32,500 bases of DNA, from the NCBI GenBank assembly GCA_002104895.1, contig MCFG01000001.1, positions 465,001 to 497,500 on the forward strand, given 5' to 3'. A program made the position numbers and the translations under genes. Positions 11,520-30,187 of the stretch are shown here, in pieces. The DNA comes from Anaeromyces robustus. Lineage: Eukaryota; Neocallimastigomycota; Neocallimastigomycetes; Neocallimastigales; Neocallimastigaceae. The stretch's first letter is position 1; the number at the start of each line of letters is the position of its first letter. The notes under the pieces are model-generated. The model saw only the letters and a list, made by a program, of their open reading frames with translations, was not told the DNA's origin and did not search any database.

Positions 11520-13305
11520 TATTAATATATCATATATATCATATAAAAAATTATAATTGATTATACTAATAATAATATTTATTAGAATAATGTACAAAAA
11601 AAAAATATAATAAATAAGAATAAAAATAAAATTAATGCAATTAATAATATATGTATTATGTTTTTTTTTTTTTTTTATTGTTTTTTAAATATTATTATAT
11701 GTATTTATTATTTAATTATATTTTATAATATAATATATTATTTAGAAATGGTTATTGATATAATGTACTAAATAAAATTATATAATATATAATAATAATA
11801 ATATAAAACACCCATCAAATAATTTAAGAATGGATAACTTAATTTTTATTATATATTAATTTTTATTATATATTCATATATAAAAAGAATAATTCTCTAT
11901 ATATTATATTTTTAATTATAAAATATAATATAATAAGATAAAAATAATATAAAACAATAAAGGTTATTATAATTTATATAATGTAATTAGTTTTAATTAA
12001 TCTTATTTCAATTTTAACTTTTAAGCTTTTCAAAAGTATATGTTTCAACAAATAAATTCATTTAAAGTTGATTAATTAGTATATGTTCATCTTTATTATT
12101 TATAATATTTTTATTTGTTTTATATTAGAGAAAAAAATCATCAAAGTATAATTTTTTTTTTTTTATTTTATTATGATCTATAACTTATAGTAATAATTAT
12201 ACATTTTTTTTTGTTGTTTTTGTTATCATGAATAAACAACTATATTGATTATTAATATTATTTAATATATTTTTGTTATAATATATTTATTGTTATATAT
12301 TTAAGTACTTTTTTTTTTATATATTATTAAATTTCTTTTTATTCATTTTATAATATATATTCTTATTATTCTTTTTCTTTTTCTTTTTCTTTTTTTTTTT
12401 TTAAATAATTTATTGTTAATCATAATCAAAGTTTTACATTTTTTTGATATTTTAAATTATAAGAATTGTTTTCAATAAAGTATAATCAAATAATAATAAA
12501 AAGTTGATATTCAAAAAAAAAAAAAAAAAAAATTCGTCATTCATTATTTATTTATAAAAATAGAAGTTTGTTTTATAAATAATAAATCTTAATTATTAAT
12601 TAATTTTCTAGAATGTAAATAATTATTATAATTAAAATTTAGTGAAAAAAAAAGTTTTTTTTTATGAAAAATATTATAATTTAAAGTTATAAAACAAGGT
12701 TAATTTAGATATAAAATTTTTATTATTTTTCGTTCTTTTTTTTGTTTTTTTTTTTGTTAGTTTTTCTCTTTTTCTTTTTTTTTTTTTTTCCTTTTTATTA
12801 AAATAATTGAAAGTAAATTAATAATTAATCAATGAAAAATAATATTAAATATTTATGAAGAGATAATTTAAATTATTATATATAAAAATTAAATAAAATA
12901 AAAAATAAGAAAAAATTTTTAGTTATTTTAAAAAAATAGTTGTAATATGAATAATTAATAAAAAATTATAATCTAAATAATACATTCATATATAATATTT
13001 TTTAATAAAAAATTTTTTTTTTACGGAATATTATTAATTAACATTTTATCCCAATAAAATTTTATGTATTTTTATTTATAGTTATATTTTTTTTTTTTTT
13101 TTATTTTATTATTATATTCAATATTTTTTTTTATATTTTCATATTTATAAATTATAACATCTTAAAACTTTAATATAAAACAAATCTATCTTAACTATAT
13201 TAAAGAAGAAATAAATTATTATTGTTAATAATAATAATATTATACTATCATTCTCTTTCTTTATATATTTTTATATTTTTCAATAAATAATTTAAAAAAA
13301 AAAAA
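11082..13305. other. Spacer between the UBX gene and the unknown four-exon gene
   Basis: Contains the presumed 3' UTR of the UBX gene, with an AATAAA near 11189 that means little at this base composition. An AAT array lies near 11488-11515, a CTTTTT tract at about 12371-12402, a poly-A run near 12514-12531, and a T-rich pyrimidine tract at about 12730-12792 on the promoter side of the next gene. No plausible coding frame was seen. Confidence 0.65.
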
Positions 13306-14874
13306 ATGTCTGACTCAAGGTATAACAACGAAATACACAAAAATTAATATTTTTTTTAATATGTTTGATGATATAAATAATTGTATAAAATCACAGATGA
13401 TACTTTTATTATAATATATTAATATAAATTTTTTATATATTTTTGTAAAATGTGTTTTCGATAAAAATAAAAAATATTTTTAATAATAATAATAATAATA
13501 ATAAAAAAAGATTCTTTACAATATTAATTAAATTATTTCATATTTTTTTTTCTATTTTTTTATGTCAATTTAACTAATTTTATTAATGATAAATCAATTA
13601 AAATATCATTTATTAATTATATTACGATTATTTCATTAACAATAAAAAAAAATTAAACCGAATCCAAAAAAATATAATAACCTAATATATATAAGATTAT
13701 ATGAATCTGTTATTCAACCATTAACAACAGAAAATCTTCAAATACTTCAAGAACAATATAAAAATATTAAAAAGACTTCAACAACAGCAAGAATTATCAA
13801 ATGGCTTTCTGAAATCCCACAAAATTTAGGTTCTGCTGATAATATGTCATCATCAAATATTGCTAAAGAAGGTGGTGACTATCAAGGACAAGATGCTAAT
13901 AATAATGGTGGTAAAACACCTGATAATGTGGCTTCTCAACCACCACAACAAAAAAGTGGAGAAAAAATTACTAAAGATAATAGTCATCAAAGCTTTAATG
14001 AATTTAATAATAATAATCCATCAAATAAAAAAGGTAACAATGATTATGATAGAATGAAAAAAATGATGAGTAGTAATACTCCAATGGCAGCTAATAATGC
14101 ATCAGAAAAACGTTCATCAAGAGATAAAGGTAGATTATGTTGTTATTTAAAAGTTGAAGTTGGAGGTAATACTCAATTATTACCAATTCATGAGGTAAGA
14201 AAATATTATATATATATATAATAATGATGAATAGGATAAATATATATATATTAGTTTTAAATGTATATATATATATCGTATATTATATATGATTTTATAA
14301 AATAATAAATTTTTAAGGAATATAATAGATTATAATCCAGTTATTTAAATAAATTTTTATAATTTTATTCATTAAATAATTATTTATTTATCTTATTATA
14401 TTTATATTTAAGTTTTTTTTATTTTCTTTTCTTTACTTTTATTATTATTATAATTATTTATTTTTGTTTTCTTTTTTTTTTTTTTTACTCTTATTTTTTT
14501 GTTTTATTTTTTATTTTTTATTTTCTTCCTTTAATATTTTTATTTTATTCTATTTATATATATTTTTTTTAATTTTTTTTTTAATTTCTTAATTTTTTTT
14601 ATTTTATTTTATTTTATAATATTTTATTATTTATATAAATATATAATAGAATGATATACCACAAAATCTTGCCTACAACTTCTGTAAATCTAATAATGTA
14701 AGTTAATAATATTAATTTAATATAAACAAGTATAAAACATTATTAAACTTTCATAAATGTTTTTTTTTTTTTTTTTTTTTTATAAATTAAATATTATAGA
14801 TATTGAATTCGGTTAATTCTTTAAAGGAACATATAATAAATGCAATTGAAAATTATAGTAAAACTTTGAAATAA
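13306..14874 (+). CDS. Unknown 211-residue protein with conserved-looking C-terminal segment
   Basis: Exons 13306-13319, 13696-14194, 14650-14697 and 14800-14874 join in frame to 211 residues (MSDSRLYESVIQPL... to ...SKTLK). The first exon has 14 coding bases, ending AG before GTATAA. Residues about 10-50 are a likely helical segment (TTENLQILQEQYKNIKKT...IIKWLSEIPQNL). The middle is Asn/Ser/Lys-rich and disordered. The last about 60 residues look folded: a beta-like stretch CCYLKVEVGGNTQLLPIHE, then NDIPQNLAYNFCKSNN and a final helix. From memory, the pattern H-E-x-D-x-P-x-x-LA-x-x-FC resembles a short C-terminal module in various eukaryotic scaffold proteins, but I cannot name a family. The donor CAT-GAG|GTAAGA and the acceptor before AATGAT are both clear. 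Function unknown. Confidence 0.75.
14195..14649 (+). other. Long T-rich intron (455 bases)
   Basis: Second intron of the unknown four-exon gene, running from GTAAGA to an acceptor in ATAATAG. From about 14400 to 14640 it is strongly T-rich on the coding strand, much like an extended polypyrimidine tract. I saw no internal exon or RNA gene. Confidence 0.7.
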
Positions 14875-15628
14875 TTTTTTTTTTATTTAATATTATATTA
14901 TTTTTTATATATTTTATTTTTTTAATAATTTAACACAAATATACTTTTAAATAAAAATATATATAAGAAATATAAAAAATATTAACATTATATTAACCTT
15001 TGATATAAAGTAAAAAAGGGAAATGAATGTTAAATATTTTTATTCTTAAAATATATATTTTTATTTTTTTATTATATTTTTAATCTATTTACTTAATATT
15101 ATAAATATTTTTTTTCTCTATAATTTTTATCAAGTAATATGCATTATTGAAAATGTATATACTATATATTTTTTTGCTTTATCCTTATTCTTTTTTTTTT
15201 TTTTTTTCTATTTTTTTTTCTAAATAAAATATATCAAATATTATTTATATTACTATTTTTAATTATTTTTTTTTTCTTTATATATTACTTTTTAATGCTT
15301 TAAAAAAATACTAAAAAAAATTGCATTGACTATAAATTACGAAATTGAAAAAAAAAAAAAATAAATAAATAATATTAAAAAAAAATATAAAAAAATATTA
15401 TTTATTGCATACATATATATAATAATATATTATATAAAATATAATATAATAATAAAATTTCTAAAATCCTCGGTGCAATCAATAATAATAATAATAATTA
15501 CTTTTTGATAATACTCGGGGTATTCAATAAAATAATTATATAAATAAAAAATATAATACATATAAATTATAAAAATATATATAAAAAATATGTAAATAAT
15601 ATATTAATCAATATCGAACTTCAAAGTG
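14875..15628. other. Spacer upstream of the repeat-protein gene
   Basis: A/T-rich with T and A homopolymers. The only unusual content is a pair of related GC-containing motifs at 15469-15485 and 15514-15530, described separately. Confidence 0.65.
15469..15530. promoter_or_regulatory. Pair of related CTCGG-containing motifs upstream of a start codon
   Basis: CTCGGTGCAATCAATAA (15469-15485) and CTCGGGGTATTCAATAA (15514-15530) match at 14 of 17 positions, 45 bases apart. They are the only G/C-containing clusters in several hundred bases and end about 100 bases before the repeat-protein ATG. A role as paired factor-binding sites is inferred only from position and composition. Confidence 0.35.
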
Positions 15629-16286
15629 ATGAAGAGTAGTGAATCACTAAAAAATAAAAAGAAAACTAAGACAAGTAAAAGTAAAACAAAACTCAATCAA
15701 AATGAAAATAATGAGGAAATAAATAAAATAGCGAAATCTAATGAAAATTTACTAAAAAATCGAAGTAAATCAAAAACAAGAAGTACTAAAAAAAGTGAAG
15801 TTAGTATATTCAGTTTTATAATACTTCATTTTAAAAGAACAATTATTCATTTATATAAATTGAATAATATTTCTTTTTATAATTATAAAAAATTATATTT
15901 TCTTATATTAATATTTTATAATATATTTTAATAATAATATATATTAAAAAACAATTAAATAGGAACTAATTAATATAAAATCAAAATCAAAAAGTACACT
16001 AAAAAGTAGTGAAAATTTAAAATCAAAAAGTACTCTTAAAAGTAGTGAAAATTTAAAATCAAAAAGTACTCGTAAAAGTAGTGAAAATTTAAAATCAAAA
16101 AGTACTCTTAAAAGTAGTGAAAATTTAAAATCAAGAAGTACACTAAAAAGTAATGAAAATTTAAAATCAAAAAGTACTCTTAAAAGTAGTGAAAATTTAA
16201 AATCAAAAAATAGAATAAAAAGTAATGAAAATCTAAAAAAGAAAATTAGTACTAAATATTTAAAGAATGGTCAAAATATAAAATGA
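15629..16286 (+). CDS. Lys/Ser-rich protein with seven 12-residue tandem repeats, orphan
   Basis: Exons 15629-15799 and 15963-16286 join in phase 0 (AGT GAA before GTTAGT, then GAA CTA) to make 164 residues ending in TGA. The second exon carries seven tandem copies of a unit read as SKSTLKSSENLK. Variants are an Arg at the Lys or Leu position, Asn for Ser, and a diverged last copy. The first exon has looser relatives (KSSESLKNKK, KSNENLLKNRSKSK), so the repeat probably once covered the whole protein. The product is strongly basic, with no signal peptide, membrane segment or Cys. I do not recognise it. A disordered, heavily phosphorylatable protein, perhaps nucleic-acid or cytoskeleton binding, is only a guess from composition. 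The ATG at 15629 is the first in frame. The dense codon-level repeat and consistent frame argue that it is a real gene. Confidence 0.72.
15987..16238 (+). repeat. Seven tandem 36-bp coding repeats
   Basis: Units start at 15987, 16023, 16059, 16095, 16131, 16167 and 16203. Units 2, 4 and 6 are identical to each other. Units 1 and 5 share an ACACTA variant, unit 3 has ACTCGT, and unit 7 is diverged. The alternation suggests that the array grew partly by copying 72-bp pairs. Confidence 0.95.
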
Positions 16287-16801
16287 TTAAAGGAATAAAG
16301 CTTTAAAAAAAAATAAAAGGAAAAAAAAAAAAAGGAAAAAAAAAAAAAAAGAAAAAAAATTAAAGAAATAACCATAGTAATAAGATTGTAATAATGATAT
16401 AAATATTATTTTTTAAATAAAGGGAAAAAGAATATTTTATTATTGTTTAAATGCATTTTAATTTTTATATGTATAATTTATATAATTTAATTTTTTTTTT
16501 TTTATTTTTATTATTTTTTTATGAGAAATAATATTAAGTAAACATAAAAATATTTAAGTCAATCAACCAGTTTTTATTATAATTATTATTAAAACTTTTT
16601 CAAGTTAAAAAATATATATTTATATTTTTTTGGTTTAGTTTTTTATTATTATTTCTTTTGAATATTTTATTTTACTCTTGCTAAAAAATTTGACATTCAT
16701 ATAGATGTATATATTTTTATATATATTAGAGTATATTATAAAATATTTTTATTAAAATTATGGTATTTTATATATATCAATAAAATATATAAATAAATGG
16801 A

Positions 16802-16836
<35 letters not shown>

Positions 16837-17084
16837 AAATCAAATAAAGAAAAATATTTCATATTTAACTTTTTTTTTTAAAGTTTTCTGTTAAAAAAAT
16901 TATAATTATTTTAATTTTATTTAATTATATATATTAAAGTTATTATGTAATTGTTATTATTAGATACATATTATCATAAGTATAAAAAAATTTTTTATTT
17001 AATTTTTCATAATTTTTTTATTTTTTTTATTTTAATTATTATAATTATATTTATTTTATTAAATAAAAAAATATTAATTGCAAA
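16287..17084. other. Spacer between the repeat-protein gene and FUN14
   Basis: Begins with a purine-only A/G-rich run (about 16296-16372) with an AATAAA at 16294, probably 3' UTR. An AAAT array lies at about 16797-16838. The remainder is A/T-rich with no plausible gene. Confidence 0.65.
16797..16838. repeat. AAAT tetranucleotide array
   Basis: About ten tandem AAAT units with little interruption. Confidence 0.9.
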
Positions 17085-17836
17085 ATGAGTAAGGGAAAAG
17101 GTATATATTCTTAATATCTATTAAATAAAATAAAATAATATTATAGTAATAAACTAATTTATTAATTTATAAATAATATTTACATGAATTTTTTTTTTTA
17201 ATTTATATTAATATCTAACAGAAGAAATAGATATTGACTTACCTGATGAAATTACTAAACCAGGATCCGCTAAAGAAATTTCAATTGGTTGTATTGCTGG
17301 TTTTTGTTCAGGTTATGCCACTAAGAAAGTAAAATATATTAATATTTATTATTATTTTTAAATTTTACCGTATTTTTTATTGTTAAATTTTTATAATAGT
17401 ATTTAAATTTAATTATTAATTAACATTAATTATATGAATATGTATATGTTATTTTATAGTTAAGTAAAAAAGCAGGTGTAGCTCTTGGTGCTGGTTTTAT
17501 TGGACTTCAAGTAAGTTATATATTTAATAATTCATTTGTTTCATTCTATTCTATTTATATATGTATTTTAATTATTTTTTTTTTAAATTCTATATATTTT
17601 AATTTGTATAAAATTTTTAATTCGGTCAGGCCCTTAACTATACTGGATTAGTTACTGTTCACTGGGATATTCTTGAAAAGAAATTAGTAAAGTCATTAGA
17701 TCAAGATAATGATGGTAAATTAACTAAGAATGATCTTAATATCGCTACCGCTCGTTATGTACACCTTTTAACCCAAGATTTACCATTCGCTGGCGGTTTC
17801 GCCGCTTCATTTGCTCTCGGTATGAAATCTGGTTAA
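17085..17836 (+). CDS. FUN14: FUN14 family protein with EF-hand-like loop
   Basis: Exons 17085-17100, 17222-17328, 17460-17510 and 17630-17836 give 126 residues. FUN14 family features are the Gly-rich membrane segments ISIGCIAGFCSGYATKK (about 25-41) and AGVALGAGFIGLQ (about 46-58), the following LNYTGLVTVHWD, and a C-terminal Gly-rich segment ending FALGMKSG. Family members sit in the mitochondrial outer membrane; animal FUNDC1 is a mitophagy receptor. The 17-residue acidic N-terminus contains no W/Y/F-x-x-L/I/V motif, so an LC3-type interaction is not evident. Between membrane segments, D82-Q-D-N-D-G-K-L-T-K-N-D93 fits a complete 12-residue EF-hand calcium loop. The last exon uses more C/G-ending codons (ACC, GCC, GGC, CTC) than its neighbours, which may reflect strong expression. 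Confidence 0.9.
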
Positions 17837-18942
17837 GCAGAATATTTTCTCTATAAAGCATTAATAATAATAATATAAAATCAAAGAACAAAGCAAAAAC
17901 AAAAACAAAAACGAAATAAAGTTATACAAAAATTATATAACTTAAAAAATAAATAAATTTATAAAATAGAAAAAATACAAAAAATAAAATAAAAATAGAA
18001 ATAAAATAAAAAAAAGAAACAACAACAACAACAAAAAAAATAATAATAAAAATATAAATATAAATAAAAATAAAACAATAAACAAAAAATAAAAAATAAA
18101 AAATAAAATTAATATTATATATACATGTGGAATTAAATTTAGGATTTATTTATACATTTTAAAAATGAATAATAAAAAGTTACTATGTAATTAGAAAACG
18201 TAAGAAAAATAAAACAAAAAAAAAATAATATAATAAATAATAATAAATAAAAAAATAAATAAAACTAAAAAAATAAATTTAAAATATAATAAAAAAAATT
18301 TAAAGTGTTTTTTTTAAAAATTATAATTATAAATTCTGAATATAATAATAATTATTATTATTATATTTTATTTTTTTTCTTAATATTTTTTTTTTTATTT
18401 TTATTATATTATTTATTTATTTATTTTTCTTTATAAGTTTTTTGTTTATCAATGAATGAGTTAAATGAATATATATGTAATGTATAATTGATTTTTCATT
18501 TTATTGTTTTTAACTTCTAAAAAAAAGTTGTATTATATGGGTAATACATTTAATTAATATATTTAATGAATCATTCATCTAATGATTCAATAAAAAAAAA
18601 AAAATAATTAAATATATCAAAAATAAATAAATAAATAATAGAAATTAACTGAATAAAATAATAGTAATAAAATAAATGTTATTATATATTGAATATTTAT
18701 TATTATTTTTAAAAAAAATTTTTTTATATTAAATCTAATTATAATATATGAAAAAACAAAACAAAACAAAAAAATATATATATTAAAATTAATATATATT
18801 TTTTTAAAATTTTTATAATAGAATATTAATTTTATTAAAATATATGTTAATTAGTTGTGAAACTATCTTAGAATATTTTAATAAAAGAAATTTCATTTTC
18901 AATTTTATGTTGGTATAAATGCTTTCTTAAGCAATATATATC
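17837..18942. other. Spacer after FUN14, strongly A-rich on the plus strand at first
   Basis: From about 17850 to 18300 the plus strand is dominated by A with few T (AAAAC, ACA and AAAT units), which is consistent with a long FUN14 3' UTR. A small perfect hairpin lies at 18567-18589 (9-bp arms, 5-base loop) next to an A run. No gene was seen. The last 100 bases lead to the WD40-gene start. Confidence 0.6.
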
Positions 18943-26787
<7,845 letters not shown>

Positions 26788-27268
26788 TTACAATCAAAAT
26801 ATTTTAAAAAAAATAATAATATCAATATACATGATTATTATAATCAATCATAATAATTAAATTCAATAAAATATATCCAAAATTATAAATAGTAATATAA
26901 AAAAAAAATTATTTTAAAGTTATATTATACTATTATTATTATTGTATAAAAATAATATAGAATATAAAAATACTAATTACATATAATATCAAATTTGGTA
27001 TAAATATGTAATTTATAGAATATAAATAATATTATGTCGAATAGAATATATTGTATTCTGACTAATATAAGATTTTTTTTTCATATTATTAAATATATAA
27101 TAAAAAATACTTTATTTTTTATTTTATGTAAAATTAAAAAAATTAATATTGTTTTTTGTTTTAATACTTGCATTACATATTACTATTATTTATTATAAAC
27201 AAATTATATACATATTTTACAATTATCAAAAATTTTATAATATCCAACAAACAATGACTATTTTATTG

Positions 27269-27299
<31 letters not shown>

Positions 27300-27357
27300 T
27301 ACATTTATTAATTATATTAGATAATTTTACTATTAAATAGAGAATTTATCATAACGC

Positions 27358-27383
27358 ATATGATATTATTTATAATATCATAT
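27358..27383. repeat. 12-bp perfect palindrome with 2-base loop
   Basis: The arm ATATGATATTAT (27358-27369) is complementary to 27372-27383. Outside one mismatch, the flanking GC and GT/CG bases pair again partly (27355-27356 with 27385-27386). Confidence 0.7.
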
Positions 27384-27845
27384 ACGAAAAGAAACCAAAA
27401 AAGTTATAACTTTCTTGGATAATTTTTCAAATATAATTTATATGTTGATAAATAAATAATAATATATAAATGAGACCAATATATTAACTAATAACTGCAT
27501 TATATAAAGTTTTTAATTTTTATTTTTATTTTTATATTTTTTTTCAAATAAATATAGAAAGCCAAAAAAATATAAACAATTTTTTTTTGTTTTTAATATA
27601 TAACATATCACATAATACATTATAGTTATAAGTATGAATTATAATTAATATATAAAAATATATAATAAAATAATAATATTCATATATTATCAATTTAAAA
27701 AAAATTTTTCCCAACCATTGAAATCTTGGTTAACTAAAAGTAAACAAAAAAAGGCAAAATATATATTAAACTTTATTTAATATATTTTTTATTTCGTCAA
27801 GTTTTTAATTTGTGAAAAATTAAATTAAATCAAAAAGTTATTATA

Positions 27846-27846
27846 A

Positions 27847-27905
<59 letters not shown>
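27846..27905. repeat. AAAT tetranucleotide array
   Basis: About 14 AAAT units, then AAAAT units. Confidence 0.9.
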
Positions 27906-28664
27906 AATAAAATAAAAAATGTAAAATGATTAATAATAATAAAATAACAAAGTACAATTAATATATATATAATAAATAATAAAACAATATATAATAAAAT
28001 AATATTTTAATATATTTAAATATACTATTAAAAATATTTATTAAAATTCTTTATTAAAAATTATCTTCAATTTTTTTTATTTATTTTACCATATATTAAT
28101 ATCTATTAAATTTTTTTTTTGTTACTACATTTTTTGGTTTGTTTTATATATAAATAATATAAAAAAATTACCAAAGATAGTAACTATATATGAAAAAACA
28201 AAAACAAAAACAAAAAAATAAAAATAAAAATAAAAATAAAAACAAACAATAAAAGAGAGAAATTATATAAAATTTATTATTTAAAATATTTTTATTATAT
28301 TTATTATTTTGACAAAATTAATGTTAATAATAAAATATAAATAAAATTCATTAATCATTTTTATTTGTGATATATGTAAATATGTATTATTTAAATGTAA
28401 ACATTAATTAATAGCATAAATATATATATAGTAGGACATAAATAAAAATAATCATTATTTATCATTTAAAAATAAATACAATAATTTAAATAAAATTAAT
28501 AGTTTAATTATTTATTAGTAATATAATATTTGAAAAAAAAAATAATAAATAAATAAAAAAGGTTAAGAAAAAAATATATATAATAAAAACAAAGAAATAC
28601 ATTTTATAGTAAAATAACAAATTCAATTTATATATCCTATTTTTATTTTATTTTATTTTGAAAG

Positions 28665-28676
28665 ATGAATGAGTAA
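28665..28676 (+). promoter_or_regulatory. Three-codon upstream ORF just before the sorting-nexin start
   Basis: ATG AAT GAG TAA ends two bases before the ATG at 28679. If both lie on the mRNA, ribosomes that start here must terminate beside the main start. This may lower or regulate translation. The transcript start is unknown. Confidence 0.45.
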
Positions 28677-28678
28677 AA

Positions 28679-29969
28679 ATGGATAATATGGATATTGTTG
28701 ATAATAATATAGTTGACGAAAATATTGAAGACGAAAATTCAATTTCAGGAATTCAAGATAGTAATTTAATAAATAATAAAAATAATATTAATATAATTGA
28801 AAATGTAAACAGTAATGAGACAGATAATAAGGATATTTCTTCTGAAGTTACAAATATCAATTCAATTGATAATGATAAAGAACAGATTAATTCTAAAACA
28901 AATGATGATATAACAGACGTCAAAGAAAATAATTCTGACATAACAATTGAAAATGTTATAACAGAAACAAAAGAAAATGTTCATATAATAAATAATAATG
29001 TAACTAAAGAAACATCAGAAGTTAAACAACAAAATACTAAAGAAACATCAGGGGAAAAACAAGATATTCTAACAAAAAACGAAGAAAATATTTTAAAATC
29101 AGAACCAGTAATTGTAGAAGACAATAATAAAGATAAAGAAAATATTTCGAAAAAAAAGCAAACAAATGAATCAATTCCTATAGTGAAAGATAAAAAGAAA
29201 TCTACAGATACAAAGGATACTCAAGATGTAAAAGAAACTATTAAAAAATATTATTCAATGGCATCAAATTTCGCTTTTAAATTTAAAGCTAATAATCCTG
29301 GTTTGTTTAAAATTATTATTGCTTCATTAGTAATAACTTTAATATTCCCAAAATTGTTATTTTTCCTTTTATTCTTAATTACTGGGTTTGTTTTAGGTTT
29401 GATGTATATTGTACCAACAAGAGATATGGAAAGTATGAATAATATCAAAGCAAATGGTTTAAATGAATTAAAGAAAATAGAGAGTTTTAATACAAAAGTG
29501 TCAGAAATTCAAAAACCTAAAGAAAGAGTAAGTTAAAATATATTTAACAATTTATATACAAATAATTTATTATAAAATAATAATATTTAAAAATAAAAAA
29601 TATTATTAATAATAAAATCATTATATTTATATATCTATATAGCAAATAATTGTACTTAATAGTTCAAATGATTTCTCACCTGAAATGAGATTAGCGTTAG
29701 ATAATTTCTTAATTGATTTTAATAAGAATTTTATTGATAAATGGTGGGTAAAACTTAATCATTCAAATACTAAAGAATTTAATGATGATATTACTTTTGT
29801 TTTAAATGAAGCTTTTTCAATAATGAATTTATATGCAAGAAATGTTTCAATTACTTCCTTAATTGTTCCAATCTTCAATCATTTAATTGAACAAATGGTA
29901 ATTTTAATAATATAAACAAATAAATATAATTATTAATATACTTTTTATATAATTAATCTTAATATTAAC

Positions 29970-30039
<70 letters not shown>

Positions 30040-30041
30040 TA

Positions 30042-30074
<33 letters not shown>

Positions 30075-30089
30075 TATTATTATTTATTA

Positions 30090-30125
<36 letters not shown>

Positions 30126-30130
30126 TATTA

Positions 30131-30187
<57 letters not shown>

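Larger units (their letters stand above)
26788..28664. other. Spacer between the WD40 gene and the sorting-nexin gene
   Basis: Almost pure A/T. It holds a T run at about 27269-27293, a near-perfect palindrome at 27358-27383, an AAAT array at about 27846-27905 and AAAAAC/AAAAAT runs at about 28200-28250. No credible coding frame or RNA gene was seen. The right end must contain the promoter and 5' UTR of the sorting-nexin gene. Confidence 0.65.

Noticed and set aside
15987-16238. CRISPR-like array
   Set aside because: The units are adjacent with no unique spacers and stay in one reading frame. It is a coding tandem repeat.
27149-27340. 63-codon open frame ending in poly-Phe
   Set aside because: The Phe run comes from a T homopolymer and the rest is AT noise. 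It has no family signal and no splice context.
29251-29448. Minus-strand frame over the membrane segment of the sorting nexin
   Set aside because: It overlaps a coding exon with a clear hydrophobic segment and PXA continuation. It has no homology signal of its own.
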